Shown here: piece after piece, positions 24,623 through 33,277 of the stretch
Layout of the letters: each line of letters starts with the position of its first letter
How positions within the stretch are numbered: the first letter of the stretch is position 1
Assembly (NCBI GenBank): GCA_017501355.1
Contig: JAFVXA010000054.1
Span: 1 to 64,000 of the forward strand
DNA: 64,000 nucleotides
Direction: 5' to 3'
From: Oscillospiraceae bacterium
Lineage (GTDB): Bacteria > Bacillota > Clostridia > Oscillospirales > Oscillospiraceae
The notes under the pieces: model-generated
Databases searched by the model: none
Told to the model about the DNA's origin: nothing
The model's input: only the letters and a program-made list of their open reading frames with translations
Made by a program: the position numbers and the translations under genes

Positions 24623-25555
24623 TTATGCCAGGAAGCCCTTGAGAATGCGATCTTCCGCTTCTTCCTCGGTCAGACCCAGCGTCTGCAGCTTCAGCAGCTG
24701 GTCGCCTGCGATCTTGCCGATGGCAGCTTCGTGGATGAGCTGCGCTTCCGTGCTGTTGGCTACGATCTCAGGGGTGGAGGCGATCTTCGCCTCACCCATG
24801 ATGATGGAGTCGCACTGCACATGACCGAAGCAAAGGTTTTCGCCCACCATGCGAGGGTGGAAGGACTGATAGGACTTGTCCTGCGCAACGCTGCGGGAAA
24901 TGACGCGACCCTTGGAGTCTGCGCCCTGCAGGAAAATCTCCATATCGCTGGTTGCGACCTGTTCGCCGTGGGTGAGCAGACGCTCCGTCACCACCACTTC
25001 CGCGCCTGCGCCCACTTCAAAGCGGGTGTAGCGCTTGGTGGAGTCGATGCCCGCGATCTGGACAGTGTCCATCTGCACGGTGGCACCTTCTTCGAGATAG
25101 ACAATGGTTTCGGGGTTCATCACACGACCGCCGGTGCCGTCACCGTCGCCGTAATGCTTTTCGCTGTACTTCACGCGGGCGTTCTTGCCCACATAGAAGG
25201 TGTGGACGCCGTCGTGGCGGGATTCTTCACTGCCGCAGTTGTGGATGCCGCAGCCTGCCATGATCTCCACATCTGCGCCCTCGCCGATGTAAAAGTCGTT
25301 GTAGACCATTTCGCTGAGACCGCTCTTGGTGATGATCACGGGGATGTAGCAGGTCTCTTTAGTGCCGGGCTTGATGCGGATGTCGATGCCTGCCTTGTCG
25401 GTTTTGTTAGTGATCTCGATATTTTCGCTGTTCTGGCGGTCAGCACAGCCGCTGTCTTTGCGGATGTTGAACGCGCCCACAGGCTTTCCGGTCAGATCTG
25501 CGATCTTGCTGAGCAGTTCCTGATCGACCTGATTGATCTCTTTTTCGTAGCTCAT
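24623..25555 (-). CDS. SufB/SufD-like Fe-S cluster scaffold protein
   Basis: 310 residues, shorter than SufB (about 470) because the N-terminal domain is minimal. The beta-helix core is present: SEMVYNDFYIGEGADVEIMAGCGIHNCG in pieces, HTFYVGKNARVKYSEKHYG, and the C-terminal helices with HPRMVGENLCFGHVQCDSIIMGEA and AIGKIAGDQLLKLQTLGL, which bind SufC. Start codon overlaps the sufC stop region (TAAATG). With no other suf genes nearby it resembles the minimal SmsCB/SufBC systems described in archaea and Clostridia. There the two proteins assemble Fe-S clusters using ATP. Confidence 0.87.
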   Translation of the reverse strand: MSYEKEINQVDQELLSKIADLTGKPVGAFNIRKDSGCADRQNSENIEITNKTDKAGIDIRIKPGTKETCYIPVIITKSGLSEMVYNDFYIGEGADVEIMAGCGIHNCGSEESRHDGVHTFYVGKNARVKYSEKHYGDGDGTGGRVMNPETIVYLEEGATVQMDTVQIAGIDSTKRYTRFEVGAGAEVVVTERLLTHGEQVATSDMEIFLQGADSKGRVISRSVAQDKSYQSFHPRMVGENLCFGHVQCDSIIMGEAKIASTPEIVANSTEAQLIHEAAIGKIAGDQLLKLQTLGLTEEEAEDRILKGFLA

Positions 25556-26284
25556 TTAGATACCTCCTGCGATGGGGCAGCCGCCGCGGGTGTCTGCCAT
25601 GATGAGGGGGAAGATTTTGCCGGCTTCACCGCGGTCACGGATCTGACCACCCGCAATGACAATGATCTCGTCTGCCAGCTGAATGATGCGCTCCTGATGG
25701 CTGATGATGATCATGGTGGTGTTGCGCTGCTTCTGGATGTGACCAAAGGTTTCGGTCAGGCGGGCAAAGCTCCACAGGTCAATGCCGGCTTCCGGCTCGT
25801 CAAAAATCATGAGGGAGCTGTTGCGGGCAAGCAGGGTTGCGATCTCAATGCGCTTGACCTCGCCGCCGGAAAGACTCACGTCCACTTCGCGCTCCAGATA
25901 GTCGTTGGCACACAGACCCACTTTGGTCAGATACTGGCAGCAGACATCCTTGGGCAGGCACGGATTGCCTGCGGCGATCGCCAGCAGGTCATACACCCGC
26001 AGACCCTTGAAGCGGGGGGGCTGCTGGAAACCGTAGCTGATGCCGAGCTTGGCGCGCTCGGTGATGCTCATCTGGGTGATGTCGGTGCCGTTATAGAGGA
26101 TCTGACCGCCGGTGGGCTGCACGAGACCCATGATGACCTTGGCAAGCGTAGTCTTGCCGCCGCCGTTGGGACCGGTGAAAACGATCAGCTGATTGTCGGG
26201 GATGGTGAGAGAGACGCTCTTGAGGATTTGCTGCGTTCCCTCGTCGGTACTTACTTCATAAGAGATGTTCTTCAATTCCAGCAT
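25556..26284 (-). CDS. sufC: SufC-type Fe-S assembly ATPase
   Basis: 242 residues. ABC ATPase with Walker A GPNGGGKTT, Q-loop SYGFQQPPRFKGL, signature LSGGEVKRIEIA, Walker B LMIFDEP followed by EAGIDLWSF, and switch His in IIISHQERI. These match SufC rather than transporter ATPases. It forms a complex with the SufB-like protein coded immediately downstream, and ATP hydrolysis drives the scaffold's conformational change. Usual partners SufS, SufU and SufD are absent here. AAAGGAGG precedes the start. Confidence 0.92.
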   Translation of the reverse strand: MLELKNISYEVSTDEGTQQILKSVSLTIPDNQLIVFTGPNGGGKTTLAKVIMGLVQPTGGQILYNGTDITQMSITERAKLGISYGFQQPPRFKGLRVYDLLAIAAGNPCLPKDVCCQYLTKVGLCANDYLEREVDVSLSGGEVKRIEIATLLARNSSLMIFDEPEAGIDLWSFARLTETFGHIQKQRNTTMIIISHQERIIQLADEIIVIAGGQIRDRGEAGKIFPLIMADTRGGCPIAGGI

Positions 26285-26502
26285 GGGATGAAGTCCTCCT
26301 TTGCATCTGTGATATGACTATGGTAACTGCTTTTTAGGGGATAAACAGTGATAATTGCAACATGTTGAGGAAAAAGCAGGAAAAACGCGTCACTAATCAA
26401 ATATTTTAACAGGGCAGGTGGAAAAAAGCAAGGAAACAGGCTCATTTTTCTCCTTTTGGCATAGACTGTCAGTGGTGAAGTTGTTGAAAAGGAGGAATGT
26501 CC

Positions 26503-27072
26503 GTGGAACAACAAAGGGCAGAGGAATACGATTTCCGTCAGCATGACCGGATCTGGCAGCGGGTGTCACCGGGAATGGTGCCCTATCCGTCGCTGCGGGG
26601 AGAGGTGCAGGCAGAACTGCGTCTGCCGGGGGCAGAGGCAAACCCCTGCTGCCTTGGCAGTGTGGCGGCTGAGTCCCTTCCTGTGCTGGAGGGCTTTTTG
26701 GAGGAGGAACAGCAGGTGCTTGCGCTGGAGCAGATGCTGCTGCGCCATGTGCCGACCCCCATGGCGGCAGCGGTGCTGGAGCGTCTGGTGAAGGGGGGCG
26801 AGGAGATCCGCAGGCGGCTTTCGGCGGTGATCTTTCTCATCGATGGATACTGGCAGGAGGAGGGACAGCTGATGCCCAGACCCCGTTTGCGCCGCTTTAC
26901 AGAGGGGCTGCGTACCGCCTATCATCTGGAGATCTGCGGTGCGCAGAATTATGAGCGGGCAGCGGAGGGGACAACGGATGCCTGTCTCAGCCGCATTTTG
27001 CGTCAGCTCAGTCAGGAGAAGTATACCCGCGCGGACAGGGTTTTGAAACTGTTGGCGGGACATTGCAAATAA
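26503..27072 (+). CDS. Hypothetical helical protein, possibly ferritin-like
   Basis: 189 residues from a GTG at 26503, which has AGGAGG seven bases upstream. The ATG at 26497 is only one base from the same site. Mostly alpha-helical, with several Glu residues in helices (EGFLEEEQQVLALEQMLL, TAYHLEICGAQNYERAAEG) in spacing compatible with a four-helix ferritin-like bundle. I cannot place the full metal-ligand set, so the family is a guess. No signal peptide. Located between the sufC promoter region and a terminator shared with fakA. Confidence 0.5.
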   Translation: MEQQRAEEYDFRQHDRIWQRVSPGMVPYPSLRGEVQAELRLPGAEANPCCLGSVAAESLPVLEGFLEEEQQVLALEQMLLRHVPTPMAAAVLERLVKGGEEIRRRLSAVIFLIDGYWQEEGQLMPRPRLRRFTEGLRTAYHLEICGAQNYERAAEGTTDACLSRILRQLSQEKYTRADRVLKLLAGHCK

Positions 27073-27073
27073 A

Positions 27074-27108
27074 AAAGAAACGCTTCGGCTGATGCCGAAG
27101 CGTTTCTG
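27074..27108 (-). terminator. Terminator of the Asp23-fakA unit
   Basis: GAAACGCTTCGGC and GCCGAAGCGTTTC around TGAT. TTTTTT follows on the minus strand. Confidence 0.85.
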
Positions 27109-27118
27109 CAGTTTTGCG

Positions 27119-28792
27119 TTATTCCACAGAGATGATGTAGTAGTACACGGGCTGACCACCGCTGAACACGGATACCTCCGCGTCGGGGCAGTGAGTACGG
27201 AACACCTCGGCGGCTGCGTTCGCATCATCCTCGCTCACATCCTCACCGAAGTAGAGAGAGATGAACTCGGCGCTCTTTTCCGCTGCCTTCTCTGCAAGCC
27301 CCTGCAGCAGCCCGGCGATGTCATGATCGGTGCCGAAAAGCTTGTTTTCCAGCAGTGCCAGATAGTCGCCTTCGTTGATGGTGAAGCCGTCGAAATCGCT
27401 GTTGCGGGCAGCGTAGGTGATCTGAGCGGTGGAGACGGTCTCGCGGGAGGCGAGCATGGCGTCACGGATGACCTCTGCGCTCTCTGCCTCAAAGTCCACG
27501 TTCATCATGGCGGTGATGCCCTGAGGGACGGTGGCGGTGGGGATCACGATGACCTTCTTCTCGGTCAGGTGAGCGCACTGCTCGGCAGCCATGATGATGT
27601 TCTTGTTGTTGGGCAGGACAAACACGGTCTCAGCGGGGACGCTGTTGACTGCGTTGAGGATGCTCTCGGTGGAGGGATTCATGGTCTGACCACCGCTGAC
27701 AACGGCATCCACGCCGAGGTCACGGAACATGGCGGCAAGACCGTCACCTGCGCAGACGGCGAGATAGCCGAAGGGCTTCTCGGCGGGAGCGATGACAGGT
27801 TCATCGCTGTGGGGAGCGTCCTCGTGATCGAGATCGTCCACGTTCTGGGTCTTGCGACCGGCAGCCATATCATCTGCCTGGGTGCGCATATTCTCGATCT
27901 TGGCAAGCTCCAGTGTGCCGTACTTCTGACCCTCGTTCAGGGCGTTGCCGGGGATATCGGTGTGGACGTGTACCTTGAACGCTTCGTCGTCCTCGCCGAT
28001 AACAAGGCTGTCGCCGATGCTGTTGAGGTACTTGCGCAGGGGTTCCAGATCCACATCGGGATCGTTCTTGCGGATGATGAACACAGTGTCGAAGGTGAAG
28101 GTGATCTCCTCAGCGGCGATGGCACCGTAGTCGATGGTGTTCTCCTGTGCGTCGGTCTCGTTTGCCTCGGGCATGGGCTCGCCGCGGAGGGCTGCCAGCA
28201 TACCCTTGACGATGACGAGGAAGCCCATGCCGCCTGCGTCCACCACGCCTGCCTTCTTCAGCACGGGGTTCATGTTGGTGGTCTCGGCAAGGGTGATCTC
28301 GCCCTGCTCGATGGCGGCAAGGAACACGCCCTCCAGATCTGCACCCTTCTCAGCGGCTTCCATGGCGTGCTTTGCAGCAAGGCGGGAAACGGTGAGAATG
28401 GTGCCCTCTGCAGGCTTCATCACGGCGCTGTAGGCAGCGGTAACGCCGTCCTGCAGAGCGGCAGCAAACTCGGCGGGACCTGCCTCGGTCTTGCCCTTCA
28501 GGTTCTTGGAGATGCCGCGGAAGAGCAGGGACAGGATGACACCGGAGTTGCCGCGTGCGCCGCGCAGCAGTGCAGAAGCGGCAATGGATGCGGATTCGCC
28601 CACGGTGGAGCCGTGACGGCGGTTGAATTCGGCAGCAGCGGCCTGAATGGTCATGCCCATGTTGGTGCCGGTGTCACCATCGGGCACGGGGAACACATTG
28701 AGGTCGTTGATCATCTGTTTTTCCAGATTCAGCGCGGCACTGCCGTGCTGGATCATGGTTTCAAACAGTTGTGCGGTGATCTGATTGGTCAT
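27119..28792 (-). CDS. fakA: DAK2-domain fatty acid kinase catalytic subunit (YloV/FakA-like)
   Basis: 557 residues, the family length. The N-terminal Dak2 domain (1-200) has NVFPVPDGDTGTNMGMT, which binds ATP and Mg, and RGARGNSGVILSLLFRG. A middle domain follows DAGGMGFLVIVKGM, and a C-terminal FakA-type domain holds HVHTDIPGNALNEGQKYG and GGQTMNPS. FakA phosphorylates exogenous fatty acids bound to a FakB (DegV-like) carrier for lipid synthesis. No fakB is in the window. It follows the Asp23-family gene by 13 bases, the conserved yloU-yloV order of Firmicutes. Confidence 0.92.
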   Translation of the reverse strand: MTNQITAQLFETMIQHGSAALNLEKQMINDLNVFPVPDGDTGTNMGMTIQAAAAEFNRRHGSTVGESASIAASALLRGARGNSGVILSLLFRGISKNLKGKTEAGPAEFAAALQDGVTAAYSAVMKPAEGTILTVSRLAAKHAMEAAEKGADLEGVFLAAIEQGEITLAETTNMNPVLKKAGVVDAGGMGFLVIVKGMLAALRGEPMPEANETDAQENTIDYGAIAAEEITFTFDTVFIIRKNDPDVDLEPLRKYLNSIGDSLVIGEDDEAFKVHVHTDIPGNALNEGQKYGTLELAKIENMRTQADDMAAGRKTQNVDDLDHEDAPHSDEPVIAPAEKPFGYLAVCAGDGLAAMFRDLGVDAVVSGGQTMNPSTESILNAVNSVPAETVFVLPNNKNIIMAAEQCAHLTEKKVIVIPTATVPQGITAMMNVDFEAESAEVIRDAMLASRETVSTAQITYAARNSDFDGFTINEGDYLALLENKLFGTDHDIAGLLQGLAEKAAEKSAEFISLYFGEDVSEDDANAAAEVFRTHCPDAEVSVFSGGQPVYYYIISVE

Positions 28793-28805
28793 CTTGTTGT
28801 CCTCC

Positions 28806-29156
28806 TTAGAAAGTCATGGAGTCAACAAAGACGTCCACATTGGCTACCTGCACACCGGTGTAGGTGGAGACAAGGTAGCGCACCTGATTGGTGATCGCTT
28901 CGCAAACCACGGGGATGTTCACGCCGTTTTCCACCACGATATGAAGCTCGATGGAGATGGTGTGATCCTCATGGAAAAAGACCTTCACGCCCTTGCCCAT
29001 GGCTTCGCGGCGAAGCATGTGAACAAGACCGTCCGTCATGGAACGGTAGGCCATGGCTTTGACGCCAAAGCAGCTGGTGGCTGCGGCGCCGGTGATATTC
29101 GTAAAGACGGCGCTGCTGATGCTCAGAGTGCCCTTTTCACAGTTCAGTTTCAACAT
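28806..29156 (-). CDS. Asp23/Gls24 family protein (YloU-like)
   Basis: 116 residues from the ATG at 29156; the in-frame ATG at 29168 overlaps the AAAGGA ribosome site. Asp23 family pattern: GTLSISSAVFTNITGAAATS, KGVKVFFHEDHTISIELHIV, VVCEAITNQVRYLVSTYTGV, VNVDVFVDSM-like end. Asp23 proteins are small, often membrane-peripheral and linked to envelope stress. The YloU subgroup is always next to the DAK2 kinase, suggesting a joint function that is still undefined. Confidence 0.88.
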   Translation of the reverse strand: MLKLNCEKGTLSISSAVFTNITGAAATSCFGVKAMAYRSMTDGLVHMLRREAMGKGVKVFFHEDHTISIELHIVVENGVNIPVVCEAITNQVRYLVSTYTGVQVANVDVFVDSMTF

Positions 29157-29342
29157 AGTCCGAACCATCCTTTCTCGGTTTCTCAAAGAAAAAATCTGCG
29201 TACTTTTCCATATTACTAATGTATTATACACACTTTGAGAAAGAATAACAAGCAAAAAATGCAAATTGGGCGATTCCGCTTGGACAGAAGCCCGGTTTTG
29301 GGGCGAGAGAAGAGGTTTTTTGGCAGTTTTTTTCTCTGGGCG

Positions 29343-29372
29343 TTGCGTTTTGCGTGAAAGGTGTGATAGAAT
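29343..29372 (+). promoter_or_regulatory. Promoter of the LysE-type gene
   Basis: TTGCGT (29343-29348), 18 bases, TAGAAT (29367-29372). Confidence 0.45.
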
Positions 29373-29412
29373 ATAAAAACGAATATGCTGCGATCGAAAA
29401 GGAGACGTGAGA

Positions 29413-30000
29413 ATGGAACTTTCTCCCATGCTGCTGTACATGGTGACCACCATGATCACGCCGGGTCCAAACAATTTGTCCATGATGTACCTCTCGGCAC
29501 AGCATGGCTTTCGCGGTGCGCTCCGCTTTTTTGCGGGCAGCGCTTCGGCGCTGCTGGTGAAGGTGCTGCTCTGCGGCGGGCTGAATGTGGTCCTTGCGGA
29601 TCTGCTGCCGCCGCTGGTGCAGTGGCTGAAATGGCTGGGAGCGGCATATATGCTCTACCTTGCGTGGAACATGGGGATGAGCGGCTTCCGTAAGCCCTCG
29701 GAGAACGCAGGGAAGAAAAACGGGGCGGGCTTCCTTTCGGGTGTTGCACTGCAGTGCCTGAACATGAAAAGCTGGGTCTCGAGCCTGTCCCTCTTTGCGG
29801 TGTATGTGGTACCCCATACCACGGCGTTTTCCGCGATCGTGCTGGTGTCGCTGGTGTTTGTTGCCATCATGGCGGTGGCATCCACCATCTGGGGCTGTTT
29901 TGGCAGCATGATGAGAAGTTTTTGCAATACCTATCGAAAGCCCTTTGGACTGGTCATGGCGGCATCTCTGGTGTACTGCGCTGTGACGGCGGTGCTGTAA
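29413..30000 (+). CDS. LysE/RhtB family amino acid exporter
   Basis: 195 residues from the ATG at 29413 (AAGGAG eight bases upstream). Family signature at the start: MVTTMITPGPNNLSMMYLSAQHGFRG, with the conserved TPGPN. About six membrane segments (5-25, 38-62, 68-88, 110-135, 143-170, 178-194). LysE family proteins export amino acids or related metabolites. The substrate cannot be read from sequence. Monocistronic or cotranscribed with rsmD, which starts 38 bases later. Confidence 0.88.
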   Translation: MELSPMLLYMVTTMITPGPNNLSMMYLSAQHGFRGALRFFAGSASALLVKVLLCGGLNVVLADLLPPLVQWLKWLGAAYMLYLAWNMGMSGFRKPSENAGKKNGAGFLSGVALQCLNMKSWVSSLSLFAVYVVPHTTAFSAIVLVSLVFVAIMAVASTIWGCFGSMMRSFCNTYRKPFGLVMAASLVYCAVTAVL

Positions 30001-30037
30001 GGGCTTGCGTTGGATGATATCTCTGGGAGGATAAGAA

Positions 30038-30589
30038 ATGCGTGTGATTACCGGAACGGCGCGTGGACGCCGTTTGAAGGAGCTGAAGGGAAACGATACC
30101 CGTCCCACCACCGATCAGGTGAAGGAGGGTATGTTCAATATCCTGCAGTTCGATATTGAGGGCAGAAGTGTGCTGGATCTCTTTGCGGGCACGGGACAGC
30201 TGGGCATCGAAGCCCTGTCTCGCGGCGCGGCAAAGGCGGTGTTCGTGGAGCAGCGCAATGACGCTGTGAAGCTGATCCGGGAGAATGTGGAGATGTGCGG
30301 CTTTGCGGACCGCTCCAGGATCGTCACCGGTGAGGCGATGAGCTATCTTGGCACTGTGCGGGAAAAGTTTGATATCATCATCCTGGATCCCCCCTATGAG
30401 TCCGAACTGTTGGACAAGGTCATTGCCCACATTGCCCGCTATGATCTGCTCTCTCCCCATGGCATTATCATGGCGGAGTCTGCGGCAACCAAGACCCTGC
30501 CTGCCCTCAGCGCGCCCTACTCCATCTATCGGGAGTATCGCTACGGGCGCATCAAGCTCACGGTCTATCACCGGGAGGGAGAGCAGTGA
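30038..30589 (+). CDS. rsmD: 16S rRNA (guanine-966-N2)-methyltransferase
   Basis: 183 residues. RsmD features: the N-terminal MRVITGTARGRRLKEL with RPTTDQVKEGMFNIL, SAM-binding DLFAGTGQLGIEALSRGA, and the catalytic DPPY in IILDPPYESE. It methylates G966 in small subunit rRNA during 30S assembly. The stop overlaps the coaD start by four bases, and rsmD-coaD pairing is conserved in Firmicutes. GGGAGG precedes the ATG. Confidence 0.95.
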   Translation: MRVITGTARGRRLKELKGNDTRPTTDQVKEGMFNILQFDIEGRSVLDLFAGTGQLGIEALSRGAAKAVFVEQRNDAVKLIRENVEMCGFADRSRIVTGEAMSYLGTVREKFDIIILDPPYESELLDKVIAHIARYDLLSPHGIIMAESAATKTLPALSAPYSIYREYRYGRIKLTVYHREGEQ

Positions 30590-31074
30590 GGATTGCAGTC
30601 TGTCCCGGCAGCTTTGACCCGGTGACGCTGGGGCATCTGGATATCGTGCGCCGCGCCGCGCGGCAGTACGACAAGGTCTATGTCTGCGCCATGGTCAATG
30701 ACCGCAAAGGTGCGGGACTGCTGACGAGGGAGGAACGAAAGGAACTCCTTGCGCTGGCGGTCGCAGATGTGGAAAACGCGGTGGCAGACAGCTGGGACGG
30801 CTGGCTGGTGGAGTATGCAAAGAAAGTCGGCGCGACGGCGGTGGTCAAGGGTGTGCGCAATGGCGGCGACCTCGACTGGGAGCTGGAAATGGCAGAATTT
30901 AACCGCAATTACGATCCTGCTCTTGCGCTGGAGACCGTGCTTCTGCCGGCAAAAAAGGAATATCAGTTCATCAGCTCCACTCTTGTGCGGGAAACCCTGC
31001 AAAGAGGGGAGAGTATCAAACATCTTGTTCCCGCGTCTGTTGCGGGGATCTTGGAACAGAGGAAAGGACGGTAA
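30586..31074 (+). CDS. coaD: Pantetheine-phosphate adenylyltransferase
   Basis: 162 residues, starting with GTG inside the rsmD stop. Nucleotidyltransferase motifs: CPGSFDPVTLGHLDIVRRAA (Tx2GH-type HxGH, here TLGH), VVKGVRNGGDLDWE, and the second ATP motif FISSTLVRE (ISSTxVR). It makes dephospho-CoA from 4'-phosphopantetheine and ATP, the fourth step of coenzyme A synthesis. Translationally coupled to rsmD. Confidence 0.96.
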   Translation: MRIAVCPGSFDPVTLGHLDIVRRAARQYDKVYVCAMVNDRKGAGLLTREERKELLALAVADVENAVADSWDGWLVEYAKKVGATAVVKGVRNGGDLDWELEMAEFNRNYDPALALETVLLPAKKEYQFISSTLVRETLQRGESIKHLVPASVAGILEQRKGR

Positions 31075-31079
31075 CGCGC

Positions 31080-31604
31080 ATGGCGGAACTTCGTGAAGTA
31101 CAGAAATTGGTGGATATGCTCCATGGCATGATTGATGAGGCAAAAAGTACTCCCTTCAGCTCGGACAAGTGCTCCATCCCGAGAGATGAGGCGCTGGACA
31201 TTCTCGAGGAGATCAGTGCTGCACTGCCGCTGGAGCTCAAGCGTGCGCAGGAGCTGCTGCGCGCCCGCGAGGAGTATGTGGAAAGTGCCAAGCGCGACGT
31301 GGAGCGTATGATGCGTCAGGCAGAGCTGGATGCGAAGAGTAAGGTCTCTGAGACGGAGGTGCTTGCTGCCGCGAGACAGAAGAGCCACGAGATCATCAAG
31401 CGCGCAGAGGATCGCACCCGCGAGATGTACCGCGTTGCCAACGAGTACACCGAGGATGCCCTCCGCCGCACGGAGGAAGCTGTGCAGGCGGCGCTGGAAG
31501 AGGTGAAGCAGTCCCGCATCAGCTTCCGCGCAGCATCCCAGGAAATGATGCAGCGCAGCCGTGAGCAGCTTGCGCAAAGTGCGAAGGCTGAACGCGAAGA
31601 ATAA
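31080..31604 (+). CDS. Coiled-coil protein downstream of coaD
   Basis: 174 residues, almost entirely helical and charged, with heptad-like stretches from about residue 45 to 170 (LELKRAQELLRAREEYVESA, AARQKSHEIIKRAEDRTRE). No catalytic motif, signal or membrane segment. Proteins of this type, often annotated as ATPase- or V-type-subunit-like, follow coaD in many Clostridia. The annotation reflects coiled-coil similarity only. A structural or DivIVA-like role is possible. Ends in a terminator before the mraZ promoter. Confidence 0.65.
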   Translation: MAELREVQKLVDMLHGMIDEAKSTPFSSDKCSIPRDEALDILEEISAALPLELKRAQELLRAREEYVESAKRDVERMMRQAELDAKSKVSETEVLAAARQKSHEIIKRAEDRTREMYRVANEYTEDALRRTEEAVQAALEEVKQSRISFRAASQEMMQRSREQLAQSAKAEREE

Positions 31605-31611
31605 GGATGAA

Positions 31612-31637
31612 AGGATGCCTGCGGGCATCCTTTTTTT
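31612..31637 (+). terminator. Terminator of the rsmD-coaD unit
   Basis: AGGATGCC and GGGCATCCT around TGC, followed by seven T. Confidence 0.9.
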
Positions 31638-31783
31638 ACCTTTTGGGATGTGTTATGTAAACTGAAATGAAAGAAAAAGAAAATCCTTCCAAAACTCGCA
31701 CAAAAAACTAAAACAAATGTTCGTTGATGCCTGAAAGTGACAAAAAAAGACCTGAATTGCATATAGAAAATACGAATTTGCTC

Positions 31784-31812
31784 TTGATTTTTGTGGGGCT
31801 TTTTTTTATACT
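31784..31812 (+). promoter_or_regulatory. Sigma-A promoter of the division/cell wall cluster
   Basis: TTGATT (31784-31789), 17 bases, TATACT (31807-31812), just upstream of the MraZ operator. Confidence 0.8.
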
Positions 31813-31824
31813 AAGAGTGCTCAA

Positions 31825-31859
31825 GTGGGGGAAAGTGGTGCCGAATGGTGAAAAGTGGT
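31825..31859 (+). promoter_or_regulatory. MraZ operator: four GTGGT repeats
   Basis: GTGGG (31825), GTGGT (31835), ATGGT (31845) and GTGGT (31855) at an exact ten-base period with five-base spacers. This is the known arrangement of MraZ-binding repeats upstream of mraZ, and it falls at the transcription start region. Confidence 0.9.
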
Positions 31860-31887
31860 GCAAACCCCTCGGAAAGGGGGGTGAGGC

Positions 31888-32307
31888 ATGACCGGTCAGT
31901 ATCATCACAGCATTGACAGCAAGGGACGCTTGTTTATTCCCGCGCGCCTGCGTGAAGAGCTGGGCGAAACGTTCTACGTTGCCATCGGTATGGGCAAGTG
32001 TCTCGCCATTTATTCCGATGAGAGCTGGGCGGGCATCACCGCACAGCTGGACAGCCTCCCCTACAGCAAGACCAGAGACACCATGCGTATGCTGTATGCC
32101 AATGCTGCCAAATGCGAGCCGGATGCGCAGGGACGTATCCTGCTGCCGGCAAAGCTACGTGACTTTGCAAACCTCAGCAAGAATGTTGCCATCATCGGTG
32201 TATCCAAGCGTGCCGAGATCTGGGACGAGGATACCTGGAACGAGATGGAGAGTGCGGCACTCAACAGCGAGGCTATGCTGAGCGCCATGGAGGAACTGGG
32301 ACTGTAA
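31888..32307 (+). CDS. mraZ: Transcriptional regulator / division protein MraZ
   Basis: 139 residues, normal length. Two AbrB-like MraZ repeats: [22 protein letters not shown] (with the conserved DxKGR and the Arg that binds DNA) and [19 protein letters not shown]. MraZ forms a ring that binds the repeat array in its own promoter and represses the cluster. It is the first gene of the cluster, one base before rsmH. GGGGGGTG precedes the ATG. Confidence 0.97.
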   Translation: MTGQYHHSIDSKGRLFIPARLREELGETFYVAIGMGKCLAIYSDESWAGITAQLDSLPYSKTRDTMRMLYANAAKCEPDAQGRILLPAKLRDFANLSKNVAIIGVSKRAEIWDEDTWNEMESAALNSEAMLSAMEELGL

Positions 32308-32308
32308 T

Positions 32309-33250
32309 ATGGAACATACGGATTATGGACATAAGCCCGTGCTGCTGGATGAGTGCATCGAAGCGCTTAACATCCGCCCCGACGGGATCTATCTGGACGG
32401 CACGCTGGGACGTGCGGGACACTCGCTGGAGATCGCAAAGCGCCTGACCACCGGTCGGCTGATCTCCATCGACCGTGACGAGACCGCCCTTGCCGCTGCC
32501 GAGAAGCGCCTTGCGGACTACCGCGACCGCGTGACGCTGGTGCACAGCAACTTCAGCCGTCTCGGTGAGGTGCTGGCAGAACTGGGGATCGCGGGTGTGG
32601 ACGGTATGCTGTTCGACCTGGGCGTTTCTTCTCCCCAGTTGGACGAGCCCGAGCGCGGCTTTTCCTATATGCACGACGCGCCTCTGGATATGCGCATGGA
32701 TGCTACTGCGACCCTCAGCGCTTACGATGTGGTCAATGTCTGGAGTTTTGAGGAGCTGCGCCGTATCCTGTTTGAATACGGCGAGGAACGCTACGCGCCC
32801 GCCATTGCCAAGGCGATCGTCAAAGCAAGAGAAACTTCCCCCATCGAAACCACCTTCCAGCTGACCGAGCTGATCCGTCGGGCGATGCCCGCTACGGCGC
32901 TGCGTGAAAAGCAGCACCCCGCCAAGCGCAGCTTTCAGGCGATCCGCATTGCTGTGAACGACGAGCTGGGCGAGATCCCTCCCATGATGGAGGCGGCGGA
33001 GCGCGGACTGAATGTGGGTGGTCGTCTCGCGGTGATCTCCTTCCACTCGCTGGAGGATCGCATCATCAAGCAGACCATGCAGAAGCTTGCCACGGGCTGC
33101 ACCTGTCCGCCGGAATTTCCGGTTTGCGTCTGTGGGAAGAAGCCGAAGATGAAACTGGTCTCCCGCAAGCCCATTCTCCCGGGTGAGGCTGAGCTGGAGT
33201 ATAATCCCCGCGCCCGCAGCGCCAAGCTGCGTGTGGCGGAAAAACTGTAA
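32309..33250 (+). CDS. rsmH: 16S rRNA (cytosine-1402-N4)-methyltransferase
   Basis: 313 residues. RsmH (MraW) features: [29 protein letters not shown] (SAM loop), [46 protein letters not shown] and the C-terminal [13 protein letters not shown]. Methylates C1402 of 16S rRNA together with RsmI. Conserved second gene of the cluster. The Cys-rich [14 protein letters not shown] segment is typical of the family. Confidence 0.97.
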   Translation: MEHTDYGHKPVLLDECIEALNIRPDGIYLDGTLGRAGHSLEIAKRLTTGRLISIDRDETALAAAEKRLADYRDRVTLVHSNFSRLGEVLAELGIAGVDGMLFDLGVSSPQLDEPERGFSYMHDAPLDMRMDATATLSAYDVVNVWSFEELRRILFEYGEERYAPAIAKAIVKARETSPIETTFQLTELIRRAMPATALREKQHPAKRSFQAIRIAVNDELGEIPPMMEAAERGLNVGGRLAVISFHSLEDRIIKQTMQKLATGCTCPPEFPVCVCGKKPKMKLVSRKPILPGEAELEYNPRARSAKLRVAEKL

Positions 33251-33277
33251 AATTGTGTGTGAAAGAGGAATGGAAAC

